Made by a program: the position numbers and the translations under genes. Positions 8,364 through 16,766 of a stretch of 44,013 nucleotides of DNA are shown here, piece by piece. Origin of the DNA: Desertibaculum subflavum (GTDB taxonomy: Bacteria; Pseudomonadota; Alphaproteobacteria; Ferrovibrionales; Ferrovibrionaceae); assembly GCA_003576705.1 (NCBI GenBank), contig QOZS01000048.1:1-44013 (forward strand), given 5' to 3'. The notes beneath the pieces are model-generated. The model made no database searches. It was not told the origin of the DNA and saw nothing but the letters and a program-made list of their open reading frames with translations. Position 1 is the stretch's first letter. Each line of letters opens with the position of its first letter.

Positions 8364-8415
8364 GCTCAGTCCGGGCGCTCAGTCCGGGCGCTCAGGCCGG
8401 GCGCTCAGGCCGGGA
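8364..8415. repeat. 13-bp tandem repeat, four units, at a convergent gene junction
   Basis: Four head-to-tail 13-bp units lie at 8364-8376, 8377-8389, 8390-8402 and 8403-8415. The first two read GCTCAGTCCGGGC, the third GCTCAGGCCGGGC and the fourth GCTCAGGCCGGGA. The array starts right after the carbamoyltransferase stop and runs into the last codons of the convergent histidine kinase gene. On the minus strand each unit contains TGA, so unit loss or gain hardly alters the kinase C-terminus. Confidence 0.9.
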
Positions 8416-9385
8416 ACACCACGCGCGTTATCGTGCCGCCGTCGCTCGACACGCTGACCTCGCCGCCGAGCTGCTGCGCCAGGCTGCGAATCAGGCGGAG
8501 GCCGAGCCCGCCCGCGACGGCCGGATCGAACCCGGCGGGCAGTCCGCTGCCATTGTCGCGCACGCTGAGCTCGACGTGACCGTCGCCGAGCCGGGCCACC
8601 TGCACCGCGATGCTGCCCGCGGTGCCGCGTTCGAAGGCATGCTTCAGCGAGTTGATCATCGTCTCGGTAACGATCAGCATCAAGCACAACGTCTTCTCGG
8701 CCGACAGCCGCGGCGGCATGCCCTGCACCGTGCACTTCACGCCGACCGTGTCGGTTGCCGTGAGCAGATCCTGGCAGATCGCGCGCATCATCTCCTCGAA
8801 GCCCCGGTCGAGCCCGGCCGGGTCATAGAGGTTGCGGTGGATGCGGCTCATGATCTCCAGCCGATGGATGGTGGTGTCGAGTGCGGCCCGGGCGGTGTCG
8901 GGGTCGTCGCCGATCTGGCGACGCTGCAGCCGGAGCAGGCTGGCGGCGAACTGCACCGTGTTGGCGATGCGATGCCGCAGATCCTGGAACAGCGTCTGCC
9001 GCAGGGCCAAGGCCGCCTGCGCGGCCTGGTTCTCGTTGCGCAGCAACTCGATGGTGCGATGCATCGAGCCCATCGCCGCCGCAATGGCGGCTGCTGCCGC
9101 GGCGAACGCCGCAACCACCGGCCAAGGCGCGGGTTCCGGCGATGCGGCGGCGACCAGATAGGCGGCCGCCACGGCGAGCGCGGCAACCAGAGCGGCGGGC
9201 CACGCCCCGCCGACAAAGCCCGCAATCACGATGGCGGGGAGGAGCAGCACGGTGATCGCCGGTCCGCCATCCGCCCGCGCCGCGGTCAGGGTGATGATTG
9301 CCAGAAGCAGCCAGCCGACGCCGCCGGCTGCGCCGGCCCATGGCCAATGGGCAAGGGGCGGCCGGGAACCGAAAGGCTGGGTCAT
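8405..9385 (-). CDS. Membrane sensor histidine kinase, HisKA_2/HWE type
   Basis: About 326 residues from the chosen ATG. The N-terminal third has roughly four hydrophobic helices with short loops, like the DUF4118/KdpD-type sensor, followed by a short coiled linker. The dimerisation/phosphoacceptor segment contains DLRHRIANTVQ, with His in the HisKA_2 position. The ATPase domain shows IVTETMINSLKHAF (N box), VRDNGSGLP (G1) and GGLGLRLIRSLAQQLGG (G2). These kinases often serve the alphaproteobacterial general stress response or light sensing, but no response regulator or PhyR/EcfG genes are in the window. Other in-frame starts exist at 9421 and 9442; the ATG at 9385 sits just before the membrane part and clears the divergent Crp/Fnr gene. 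Signal and partner are unknown. Confidence 0.85.
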   Translation of the reverse strand: MTQPFGSRPPLAHWPWAGAAGGVGWLLLAIITLTAARADGGPAITVLLLPAIVIAGFVGGAWPAALVAALAVAAAYLVAAASPEPAPWPVVAAFAAAAAAIAAAMGSMHRTIELLRNENQAAQAALALRQTLFQDLRHRIANTVQFAASLLRLQRRQIGDDPDTARAALDTTIHRLEIMSRIHRNLYDPAGLDRGFEEMMRAICQDLLTATDTVGVKCTVQGMPPRLSAEKTLCLMLIVTETMINSLKHAFERGTAGSIAVQVARLGDGHVELSVRDNGSGLPAGFDPAVAGGLGLRLIRSLAQQLGGEVSVSSDGGTITRVVFPA

Positions 9386-9419
9386 GCGTTGGCTATAGCC
9401 CGCGCGGAAGAGCGCGTTC

Positions 9420-10211
9420 ATGTCAAATGACACGATCCGCAACGGTTATAGGAGCCCCGCATTGACCCGAGGCCGATCGATTCCGCGGCCATCCTGTCGG
9501 CAATGCCCGCTCCGGCGCAGCGAAGCCTTCAAGGCGATCTCGGGCCGCGCCCTGGGCTTCCTGAGCCGACTGAAGGTCGATCACATCGCGACGCCGCAGG
9601 GGCATGAGCTGATCCGCGCCGGCGACGTGAATCCGCGCCTCTACACGCTCTATCGCGGCTGGGCCTTCCGCTACAAGACGCTGTCCGACGGGCGGCGGCA
9701 GATCCTGAATTTTCTGCTGCCGGGCGATCTGATCGGCGTGCAGGCCAACATGTTCGACGCTTCCCCGCATGCCGTCGAGGCGCTCACGGATGCCGAGTTC
9801 TGCGTCTTCTCGCGCCGCCGTCTATGGGATCTCTATGCCAACTTTCCCGAGCTCGCCTTCGACATCACCTGGCTGACAGCGCACGAGGAAGGCATGGTCG
9901 ACGACAATCTGCTGAGCGTCGGCCGGCGCAGTGCGGCCGAGCGGGTGGCCGCGTTGCTGATGCAACTCTACAAGCGCGCTCAAGGCCTGGGATTGGTGGA
10001 AAAGGATGGGCTTTTGCTGCCGATCACCCAGCAGCACATTGCCGACGCGCTGGGCATCTCGCTGGTTCACACCAACAAGACGATGCGCCGCCTGGTGCGT
10101 ATCGGTCTGTTCCAATACCGCCGTTCGCGCCTGCAGCTGACCGATCCGCATGCCCTGGAGCGGCTGGCCGACTATTTCGAGGCGCCGCTGCCGCCGCGAC
10201 CGCTTATCTAG
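9420..10211 (+). CDS. Crp/Fnr-family transcription regulator
   Basis: A DNA-binding regulator with an N-terminal cyclic-nucleotide-binding-type beta barrel (about residues 45-140, with LYTLYRGWAFRYKTLSDGRRQILNFLLPGD) and a C-terminal winged helix containing ITQQHIADALGISLVHTNKTMRRL. A CRQCPLR motif lies near the N-terminus, as in many alphaproteobacterial Fnr/FixK-like proteins, but only two Cys are seen there, so a four-Cys Fe-S cluster is not evident. Two starts compete: ATG 9420 with GGAAG nine bases upstream, and TTG 9462 with AGGAG seven bases upstream. The latter gives 249 residues and leaves the inverted repeat at 9421-9432 non-coding. It is divergent from the sensor kinase. Target genes are unknown. 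Confidence 0.88.
   Translation: MSNDTIRNGYRSPALTRGRSIPRPSCRQCPLRRSEAFKAISGRALGFLSRLKVDHIATPQGHELIRAGDVNPRLYTLYRGWAFRYKTLSDGRRQILNFLLPGDLIGVQANMFDASPHAVEALTDAEFCVFSRRRLWDLYANFPELAFDITWLTAHEEGMVDDNLLSVGRRSAAERVAALLMQLYKRAQGLGLVEKDGLLLPITQQHIADALGISLVHTNKTMRRLVRIGLFQYRRSRLQLTDPHALERLADYFEAPLPPRPLI
9421..9432. promoter_or_regulatory. Inverted repeat between kinase and Crp/Fnr genes
   Basis: TGTCAAATGACA is a perfect inverted repeat (TGTCA, two bases, TGACA) at the 5' ends of the divergent kinase and Crp/Fnr genes. It does not match the Fnr (TTGAT-N4-ATCAA) or Crp (TGTGA-N6-TCACA) consensus. If the regulator starts at the TTG at 9462, the site is outside its coding sequence and could be an operator. 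Confidence 0.25.
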
Positions 10212-10217
10212 CTCGCT

Positions 10218-11393
10218 TCAGCTAGCCAGGCTGCGCGCGTAGCGGACGATGCGCGTCGCCGCTTCCGCAAGGCGGGCATCGCCGGCTGTCAGGGAGATGC
10301 GGAGCTGACCCGCTGCGCTCGGCCCGAAGCCGTCGCAGGGCAGGACGGCGACGCTCTCCGCCTTCAAGAGGCCGCGGGCGAATGCGTCGGAGCCGAGCCC
10401 CGTCCCGCGCACATCGAGCATCACGAACATGCCGCCCTCCGGCGGCGTCACCTTGCAGTTCGGCGCCTCGGCCAGCAGCTGCGCCATCAGCCCGGCACGG
10501 CGCCGGTAGTCCGCGCGCATCGCCGCCACTTCCGGCAGATTGCCCCGAAAGGCGGCGAGGGCCCCGTCCTGCAGGAAGGGCGGTGCCCCGTAGAGCATGC
10601 AGAGCAGCAGGTTGAACAGGTGCCGCGCAAGCTCCGGCGGACCGACGATCCAGCCCATGCGGTAGCCCGGCATGGCATGGCTCTTGGAAAGGCTGGACAC
10701 GACCACGGTGCGCTCGGCCATGCCCTCCAGGCCCCAGGCATGCACATGCGGCCGGGCGAAAGCGAGGTCCTCGTACACTTCGTCGGAGACCAGCCAGAGA
10801 TCGTGGCGCCGGCAGAGCCGCGCCACTTCCTCGACCTCCTCCCGCGTCATCACGGCGCCGGTCGGGTTGTGCGGGCTGGTGATCCAGATGACGCGCGTGC
10901 GCGGGGTGACGGCGGCGGCCAGTGCCGCCATGTCGAGATGAAACCCCGTCTCCGGCCGGAGCGGCACGTTGACCATGGTGGCGCCGGAGGCGCCGACGAC
11001 GGCCTCGTAGGTGGCGTACATCGGCTCCGGCACGATCACCTCGTCGCCCGGCCCGGCCAGGCATTGCAGGGCGGTGTAGAGGCCGCCCTGGGTGCCGGGC
11101 ACGATCACGACATTCTCCGCCGTGCAGGGCTTGCCGCTGCGGCTCTGCACACGGGCGGCGATGGCGGCGCGCAGCTCCGGCAGGCCGGCGATCGGCGCAT
11201 ATCCGGTATGGCCGGCCTTCAAGCCCTGGATCGTGGCTTCGATCACCTTCTCGGGCGGCGGCTGGTCGGGATCGCCGACCGTCAGCAGGATCGGATCCTG
11301 CCCGGCGGCGCGGAGCTGCAGCGCCTCCATATGCACGGCCCAGGCGCCGGCGCCGCGGCCAGCCACGCGATCGACGAAGGGTGAATAACGCAC
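10218..11393 (-). CDS. PLP-dependent class I/II aminotransferase
   Basis: A fold-type I aminotransferase of 391 residues from the chosen GTG start. Visible motifs are ILLTVGDPDQPPPEKV near the N-terminus, GTQGGLYTALQCLAGPGDEVIVPEPMYATYE (cofactor phosphate and ring contacts), SPHNPTGAV, VSDEVYEDL and VVVSSLSKSHAMPGYRMGW with the Schiff-base Lys. It most resembles aspartate/aromatic or arginine:pyruvate-type aminotransferases; the amino donor cannot be read. An upstream in-frame ATG at 11465 would add 24 residues, but AGGAG lies nine bases before the GTG at 11393 and the family normally begins near RYSPFVDRV. It is divergent from the acyl-CoA synthetase, with a 119-bp shared region between the starts. 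Confidence 0.9.
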   Translation of the reverse strand: MRYSPFVDRVAGRGAGAWAVHMEALQLRAAGQDPILLTVGDPDQPPPEKVIEATIQGLKAGHTGYAPIAGLPELRAAIAARVQSRSGKPCTAENVVIVPGTQGGLYTALQCLAGPGDEVIVPEPMYATYEAVVGASGATMVNVPLRPETGFHLDMAALAAAVTPRTRVIWITSPHNPTGAVMTREEVEEVARLCRRHDLWLVSDEVYEDLAFARPHVHAWGLEGMAERTVVVSSLSKSHAMPGYRMGWIVGPPELARHLFNLLLCMLYGAPPFLQDGALAAFRGNLPEVAAMRADYRRRAGLMAQLLAEAPNCKVTPPEGGMFVMLDVRGTGLGSDAFARGLLKAESVAVLPCDGFGPSAAGQLRISLTAGDARLAEAATRIVRYARSLAS

Positions 11394-11512
11394 GGGCGAA
11401 AGCTCCTGACGAATCCCGATCCCAATGGTTGCGATCCTAGCTGGTTTGCCGGCCTCTGGCGCCAAGTGCGTCGGCGTTGTAATTCGAACGCCGCGTATCG
11501 GTTGGAGGAAGC

Positions 11513-13099
11513 ATGCAAGAAGGGTTGGGCGCCTGGCTCGATGGCCACGCCCGGTCGCGGGGCGACGCGCCGGCCGTGATCGCCGGCGGCGACACGATGA
11601 ACTTCGCGCGGCTGGCGGCGGAGAGCCGCCGGGTCGCGGGCGGGCTGGCGCGGCTCGGCATCGGCCGCGGCGACCGGGTCGCGTTCTGGCTGCCCAATGT
11701 GCCGGCCTATCTGACGCTGTTCTTCGCCTGCGCCCGGCTCGGCGCCATCGCGGCGGCGGTCAATACGCGCTTCAAGGCGCACGAGGTCGGCGACATTGTC
11801 GGCCGTTCCGGCGCTAAGGCGCTGGTGCTCTGGCCGGCCTTCCTCGACATTCCCTTCCTCGACATCCTGGCCGAGGTGCCAAGGGGCGCCCTCGACCGCC
11901 TGGAGACGCTGATCCTCTACAGCGAACCCGGCGACAAGCCGAAGGTCCTGCCGCCGATCGGTCGCGCGCGGACGGTCGCCTATGCCGATCTGCTGCGGGG
12001 TGCCGAACTGGCCGGCGACGGCCGGCGCGGCGACGGCGTCGCCATGTTCACTACCTCCGGCACCACCAAGGCGCCGAAATTCGTGCTGCACGCGCAATCG
12101 AGCGTGATCGACCATGCGGCCGACGTGGCGCCGGGCTTCACCCTCGACCGGCCGGGCGCGCAGGTGCTGCAGATGCTGCCGCTCTGCGGTGTGTTCGGCT
12201 TCACCGGCACCATGGCGGCGCTGCAGGCCGGCGCGCCGATCCATACCCTGCCGGTGTTCGACGTCGAGCGCGCGGGCCGCATTTTGAAGGAGTTCCGCAT
12301 CGGCCAGGCCAATGCGACCGACGACATGATCCGCCGCCTGCTCGACTGGTCGAACGAGACGGTGCCGTTCCCCGATCTCCGCTTCATGGGCTTTGCCGCC
12401 TTCAACCACACGCCGGCGGAGATGATCGCCATGGCCGACAAGCGGGGGCTGGCACTGGTCGGCCTCTACGGCATGAGCGAGGTGCAGGCACTGTTCTCGC
12501 GCCAGTCCGAGACGGCGCCGCCGGCGGAGCGCGCCAAGGGCGGCGGCACCCCGGTCTCGCCCAAGGCCGGCGTGCGGGTGCGCGATCCGGAGAGCGGCAG
12601 GCTGCTCCCTGCCGGCGAGGCGGGCGAGCTCGAATTCAAGGCGCCGAGCCTGCTCAAGGAATATTTCGGCAATCCGGAAGCGACCCGCGAGGCCTTCACC
12701 GATGACGGCTGGTTTCGCTCCGGCGATCTCGGCCAGCTCGAAGGCGATGGCCGCTTCCAGTATTTGACCCGCATGGGCGACGTCATGCGGCTCGGCGGCT
12801 TCCTGGTCGCGCCGGCCGAGGTCGAGGACTTTCTGCAGCGCCATCCCGCGGTGGAGGTGGCGCAGGTGGTCGCGGTCCCGACCGCGGACGGCAATCGCGC
12901 CGTCGGGTTCGTCACGCTGAAACCGGGCTGCGCCATCGACGAAGCGACGCTGCTCGCCCATGCCAAGAGCGGCATCGCCGGCTACAAGGTGCCGAAGCGG
13001 ATCGTCGCGCTTGCCGAAATGCCGACCACCTCGGGCCCGAATGGCGTCAAGATCCAGCGCGCGCGGCTGCGGCAGATGGCGGTGGAGCTCGTCGGATGA
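11513..13099 (+). CDS. AMP-dependent acyl-CoA synthetase/ligase
   Basis: A 528-residue member of the ANL adenylating superfamily, which activates a carboxylic acid as acyl-AMP and transfers it to CoA. Core motifs are FTTSGTTKAPKFVLH (phosphate-binding loop), LYGMSEVQALF (A5), GWFRSGDLGQLEGDGRFQYLTRMGD (A7/A8 hinge) and the C-terminal NGVKIQR with the adenylation Lys. The start is supported by GGAGG shortly before the ATG. Its stop overlaps the start of the next gene by four bases (ATGA), so the two are translationally coupled. The acid substrate is unknown; medium-chain or aromatic acids are possible. Confidence 0.92.
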   Translation: MQEGLGAWLDGHARSRGDAPAVIAGGDTMNFARLAAESRRVAGGLARLGIGRGDRVAFWLPNVPAYLTLFFACARLGAIAAAVNTRFKAHEVGDIVGRSGAKALVLWPAFLDIPFLDILAEVPRGALDRLETLILYSEPGDKPKVLPPIGRARTVAYADLLRGAELAGDGRRGDGVAMFTTSGTTKAPKFVLHAQSSVIDHAADVAPGFTLDRPGAQVLQMLPLCGVFGFTGTMAALQAGAPIHTLPVFDVERAGRILKEFRIGQANATDDMIRRLLDWSNETVPFPDLRFMGFAAFNHTPAEMIAMADKRGLALVGLYGMSEVQALFSRQSETAPPAERAKGGGTPVSPKAGVRVRDPESGRLLPAGEAGELEFKAPSLLKEYFGNPEATREAFTDDGWFRSGDLGQLEGDGRFQYLTRMGDVMRLGGFLVAPAEVEDFLQRHPAVEVAQVVAVPTADGNRAVGFVTLKPGCAIDEATLLAHAKSGIAGYKVPKRIVALAEMPTTSGPNGVKIQRARLRQMAVELVG

Positions 13100-13824
13100 G
13101 GCTTGCGGCGCTGCTCGCGGCCCTGCTCGTGCTGCCGGTCGGGGCCAGGGCGGCGCAGCCCGATTTCCTGGCGGCGCTGCCGCCGGTCGCGGTGGCGCAG
13201 GCCTTTGCCGACAGCTATGGCCGGGCGGTGTTGCGTGAGTTCGGCGCAATCCTTCAGGAGAGCGCGGATCCGGCTTGCCTCCGCGCCAAGGGCCTGGAAC
13301 CCGCGGCGCTGGCGGCCTTCGGCGAGGAGCTGCTGGTTCGCCGCGGCCAGGCCTGGATCGACATGATGTTCGAATTCATCGACGCGGCGAAGGCCGAGAG
13401 AGAGTTCCGACGCCTCGGCGGCGACAACGCCCTGGAGGACCTGCGACAGGCGGCTGCCGACCCGATCGTGCGGGAACTCCGCGAGATCGGCCGACCCGCG
13501 CAGCTCGACAATCTGGTCGATCGGGTGATCGAGGAATTCGACCGATTCGTCCTGCTGAACCGGATCGGACTCGCGCGCCCGCTCAGTCCCTATGCCACCG
13601 GCTCCGACCTCATGGCCGAGAGCCGGGCCGAGCCGAGCGAGGATGCGGTCGAAGCCTTCGCGGAGGCGAACCAGACGCCGGCGCTGCTGCGGTTCCGCGA
13701 GCTTGTCGAGACCATGGGGAAGGCGATGGCAGCTGCCACCGACCAGGAGCGGCTGCTGCGCCACGGGCCCGGCCGATCCTTTCCCGGCGCCGATGCCGAG
13801 CTGAAGGCGCATTGCATCGAATAG
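13096..13824 (+). CDS. Uncharacterised secreted protein coupled to the acyl-CoA synthetase
   Basis: A 242-residue protein beginning with a clear Sec signal peptide (MRLAALLAALLVLPVGARA, cleavage expected before AQPDF). The mature part is mostly helical and charged, without a domain I recognise and with few Cys, so it is likely periplasmic. The ATGA overlap with the synthetase gene indicates co-translation. Nothing in the sequence gives a catalytic role; a periplasmic binding or accessory role linked to uptake of the synthetase substrate is only a guess. Confidence 0.75.
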   Translation: MRLAALLAALLVLPVGARAAQPDFLAALPPVAVAQAFADSYGRAVLREFGAILQESADPACLRAKGLEPAALAAFGEELLVRRGQAWIDMMFEFIDAAKAEREFRRLGGDNALEDLRQAAADPIVRELREIGRPAQLDNLVDRVIEEFDRFVLLNRIGLARPLSPYATGSDLMAESRAEPSEDAVEAFAEANQTPALLRFRELVETMGKAMAAATDQERLLRHGPGRSFPGADAELKAHCIE

Positions 13825-13838
13825 ACCGGCAGCAGCGC

Positions 13839-15653
13839 CTATTCGGCGGCCTCGGTCTGAACGGTCGCGCGGCCGGCGGATTTGGCGACGCGGGCGCGGC
13901 TCGCATCCTCGCCCTGTTTCTTCGCCACCGCGGCGGTGCCGCCCTGGGTCTCGTTGAACATGGCGAGGCTCGCCATCTCGTCGGCGGAAGGCGGCGCGAT
14001 GGCAAGATCGCTGTAGGCCTTGTGCTTGGGATCGCGGCGGATGCGCTTGTACATCCGATTGCCGTCGAACATCCAGCGGGCGTAGTGGAACCATTTGTAG
14101 GCGGTGCCCGCGATGTACTTCGCGTGGAAGGCGATGGGATTCTCGATCGGCAGGCCGGGCCGGCGGTCGCGGCGGTACTTGCGCCGGATGATGCCGCCCT
14201 CCAGCGGATGCACGCCTTCGTAGCGGTACATCAGGTAGAACCAGACGAGCAGGCGCATCTTGACCCGCGGCCGGCCATGGCGCACGGCGGCCGCCCGGCG
14301 CATCACGGTCTCGATGTGCCCGGGCGTATAGTAGGCGTGCCAGGCGGCGCGATAGGCGTCTTCCCATTCCGCGTCCGACATCTTCGGATGATGGCTGACG
14401 CGATGGTTCAGGTCGTACTTGTTGAGATCCGCGTCCATCCACGCGCCCTTGGTCAGCAGGACCTTGTGGTCCTCCGAGCCCGGCAGCGGCGTCAGGAAGA
14501 AGAACTCCAGTAGGTCGATCGGCAGCTCGCGCTTGATGATCTCCACATCCCGCAGGATCGACTCCTTGGTGTCGCCGGGGAAGCCGAGGATGTAGCCGGC
14601 ATAGGTGGTCACCCCGTGCGCCCGCCACGCCTGCAGCATCAGGCGGTACTCGGTGATCTTGTTCTGCCGCTTCTTGGCGGCCATCAGGTTGTCGGGGTTG
14701 ATGTTCTCCAGCCCGATGAACACCCGGTGCACGCCGGCACGCACGCATTTGTCGACGAAGTTCGGAATCCGGTGGCACAGCGTGTCGACCTGGATCACCA
14801 GCTTGATCTTGAAGCCTTCGTTCTCCCGGAGGTGGATCAGCCGCTCGAGCAGCACTTCCCAGTCGCGGTTGCGCGCGAAGTTGTCGTCGGTGATGAAGAA
14901 CTTCTCGATGCCGAGCGCCGCGTTCTCGCGGATGATCCGCTCCAGGTCGTCCGGCGTGCGGAACCGGCTCTTGCGCCCCTGCACGTTGATGATGGTGCAG
15001 AACGAGCATTGGAACGGGCAGCCGCGGCCAAGATCGAAGCTCGCCCGCATGCCCTCGGTACGCTCCACGGCATCGCGCCAGAGTAAGGGCGTCGGCTGGC
15101 CTTCCAGCGCCGGCAGGTTCTTCATGTGATTGTAGAGCGGCTTCAAGGTGCCGGCATAGGCATCGCGGAGCACCTCGTCCAGCGTCTGGTCCTCCGCCTC
15201 GCCGGCGAAGACGGTGACGCCCTGAGCCTGGATCGCCTTGATCTCGGCCGGCAGCTCCGGAAGCATCGACAGGCAGCCCGACACGTGGAAACCGCCGATC
15301 GCGACCTGGAAGCCGCCCGCGATGAAAGGCTGCGCCAGATCGACCGCGCGCGGAAACTGGTTCGACTGTACGCCGACGAAGCCGATCAGCGCCCGCCCGC
15401 CGGCGCGGCGGATCTCGCGCATGATCCGCTTCGGCCGGATCCGCGTGTTGGTTTCGTCATAGGTGTAGAACCGCATCTCGACATCGGGGCCGAGCACCTG
15501 GCGACGCTGGCAGTCCAGCGCGATGCCGTTCAGCACGGCCAGCGTGTTGGCCGGAATGGCAGAGCGGAACCATTGGATCGGATAGCCGTCGTCGTCGTAA
15601 TGCGACGGCTTGATCATCACGAAGTGGAACAGCTGTCGGCCGGCTTCCTCCAC
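13839..15653 (-). CDS. B12-binding radical SAM protein, paralog 1
   Basis: A 604-residue radical SAM enzyme with an N-terminal cobalamin-binding-like Rossmann region (about residues 35-160, including LIGFVGVQSNQFPRAV and GGFHVSGCLSMLPELP) followed by the radical SAM barrel with CPFQCSFC (Cys212, Cys216, Cys219), which binds the 4Fe-4S cluster. The C-terminal 200 residues are helical and basic, with no assigned domain. Such enzymes often methylate or rearrange unactivated carbons. The GTG at 15653 was chosen because it puts exactly seven residues before LFHFVMIKPSHYDDDG, as in the paralog at 17687-19510; a TTG at 15704 would add 17 residues. It is 75-80% identical by eye to that paralog. The substrate is unknown. 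Confidence 0.88.
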   Translation of the reverse strand: MEEAGRQLFHFVMIKPSHYDDDGYPIQWFRSAIPANTLAVLNGIALDCQRRQVLGPDVEMRFYTYDETNTRIRPKRIMREIRRAGGRALIGFVGVQSNQFPRAVDLAQPFIAGGFQVAIGGFHVSGCLSMLPELPAEIKAIQAQGVTVFAGEAEDQTLDEVLRDAYAGTLKPLYNHMKNLPALEGQPTPLLWRDAVERTEGMRASFDLGRGCPFQCSFCTIINVQGRKSRFRTPDDLERIIRENAALGIEKFFITDDNFARNRDWEVLLERLIHLRENEGFKIKLVIQVDTLCHRIPNFVDKCVRAGVHRVFIGLENINPDNLMAAKKRQNKITEYRLMLQAWRAHGVTTYAGYILGFPGDTKESILRDVEIIKRELPIDLLEFFFLTPLPGSEDHKVLLTKGAWMDADLNKYDLNHRVSHHPKMSDAEWEDAYRAAWHAYYTPGHIETVMRRAAAVRHGRPRVKMRLLVWFYLMYRYEGVHPLEGGIIRRKYRRDRRPGLPIENPIAFHAKYIAGTAYKWFHYARWMFDGNRMYKRIRRDPKHKAYSDLAIAPPSADEMASLAMFNETQGGTAAVAKKQGEDASRARVAKSAGRATVQTEAAE

Positions 15654-15733
15654 GTGCTCCCCCGCATCCGTCGTCCCCGCCACGGCGGGCACGTTACCCG
15701 ACAATGTTAAGATCGCGAACCCAGAAATGGCGA

Positions 15734-15761
15734 TTCACGTCAACATCGATTCGGCTAGGGT
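15734..15761 (+). promoter_or_regulatory. Possible promoter of tRNA-Leu
   Basis: TTCACG (15734-15739) and TAGGGT (15756-15761) are spaced by 16 bases, and the second ends nine bases before the mature tRNA 5' end. Both hexamers are imperfect, so this is a suggestion based on position and spacing. Confidence 0.35.
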
Positions 15762-15770
15762 TGCGGCACT

Positions 15771-15857
15771 GCGGGCGTGGCGGAACCGGTAGACGCATCG
15801 GACTTAAAATCCGTTGGGCGCAAGCCCGTGGGGGTTCGACTCCCCCCGCCCGCACCA
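15771..15857 (+). tRNA. tRNA-Leu(UAA)
   Basis: An 87-nt tRNA with a long variable arm. The acceptor stem GCGGGCG (15771-15777) pairs with CGCCCGC (15847-15853), followed by A and an encoded CCA (15855-15857). The D arm holds the GGTAGAC class II signature. The anticodon stem TCGGA/TCCGT encloses CTTAAAA with anticodon TAA (15805-15807), and the T arm contains GGTTCGACTCC. Class II architecture and anticodon identify a leucine tRNA reading UUA, a rare codon at this G+C. No duplicated 3' end or integrase is nearby, so it does not look like a used integration site. Confidence 0.97.
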
Positions 15858-15883
15858 GTTGCTTTGCGAGGGGCACTCCGAGG

Positions 15884-16756
15884 ATGACGGCAAGCCTGGA
15901 TGAAGAGAGCGCAGCGCCGGCCCTCGCAACGGATGGCCCGGTTCTCGTCTTCGGTGGCTGCTACAGCAATCTCGAAGCGACGCAAGAAGTGCTCCAACGT
16001 GCGACCGGGCTCGGCATTCCGCCGGCGCGGACCATATGCACGGGCGATGTCGTCGCCTACGGGGCCGACGCCGCCGCGGCGGTGGATCTGATCCGCCGAT
16101 CCGGCGTCCATGTCGTGATGGGCAATTGCGAAGAAGCCCTGGGCTTCGACGCCGAGGATTGCGGTTGTGGCTTCGCCGCGGGATCGGCTTGCGACGTGCT
16201 CTCGGTGGCCTGGTACGCCCACGCTCGGAGGCAGATCAGCGCGGCCGACAAGGCATGGATGCGGGAGTTGCCGCGCCGTATCGATATCGTAGTGGACGGC
16301 CGCCGCCTCGCGGTCGTGCACGGTGGCGTGCAGTCGATCAACGCATTCCTGTTTGCCTCGACCGATGCCACGACGCTCGGTCGGGAGATCTCGCTGAGCG
16401 GCTGCGATGGCGTCATCGCGGGGCATTGCGGTTTGCCGTTCAGCCGCATCGTCGCCGGCCGCTTGTGGCACAATTCCGGCGCCATCGGCATGCCGGCAAA
16501 CGACGGCACGCCGCATGTCTGGTACAGCCTGCTGACGCCGGGGCCGGACGGTCTCGCCATCGAGCACCAAGCGATTTCCTATGACCACGCCACAGCAGCA
16601 TCCAAGATGCGGCGAGCGGGTCTGCCCGAAGGCTACGCGGGCGCCCTCGAGACCGGTCTGTGGCCGAGTTGCGACATCCTGCCCGCCCGCGAGCTCGCAC
16701 AGCGCGGACGGCCGATCGCTCCGCATCGGCTGTTGTGGGCGCAAGCCGGAAACTGA
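15884..16756 (+). CDS. Metallophosphoesterase-like protein with altered metal motifs
   Basis: A 290-residue protein with calcineurin-like phosphoesterase architecture: VLVFGGCYSNLEA at the N-terminus, CTGDVVAYGA, VVMGNCEEAL, AVVHGG and IAGHCGLPF in canonical order. In standard enzymes the first motif is D-x-H-[GS]-N; here Asp and His are replaced by Gly25 and Tyr27. The third motif is GNCE instead of GNH[ED], and the last is GHCG instead of GHTH. Several metal ligands are therefore missing, while GD and VHGG persist. It may be a non-hydrolytic sensor or use a different metal set. The ATG at 15884 follows GAGGGG by ten bases. It lies 26 bases after tRNA-Leu. Confidence 0.75.
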   Translation: MTASLDEESAAPALATDGPVLVFGGCYSNLEATQEVLQRATGLGIPPARTICTGDVVAYGADAAAAVDLIRRSGVHVVMGNCEEALGFDAEDCGCGFAAGSACDVLSVAWYAHARRQISAADKAWMRELPRRIDIVVDGRRLAVVHGGVQSINAFLFASTDATTLGREISLSGCDGVIAGHCGLPFSRIVAGRLWHNSGAIGMPANDGTPHVWYSLLTPGPDGLAIEHQAISYDHATAASKMRRAGLPEGYAGALETGLWPSCDILPARELAQRGRPIAPHRLLWAQAGN

Positions 16757-16766
16757 TGAGCGGGCG

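Noticed and set aside
12982..15009. A 675-codon minus-strand frame overlapping the radical SAM gene in another frame
   Set aside because: It crosses the secreted-protein gene and half of the radical SAM gene with biased Arg/Pro/Gly-rich composition and no motifs.
15771..15857. tRNA-Leu as an integration site for a mobile island containing the radical SAM copies
   Set aside because: No integrase, no duplicated tRNA 3' end and no compositional break were seen on either side.
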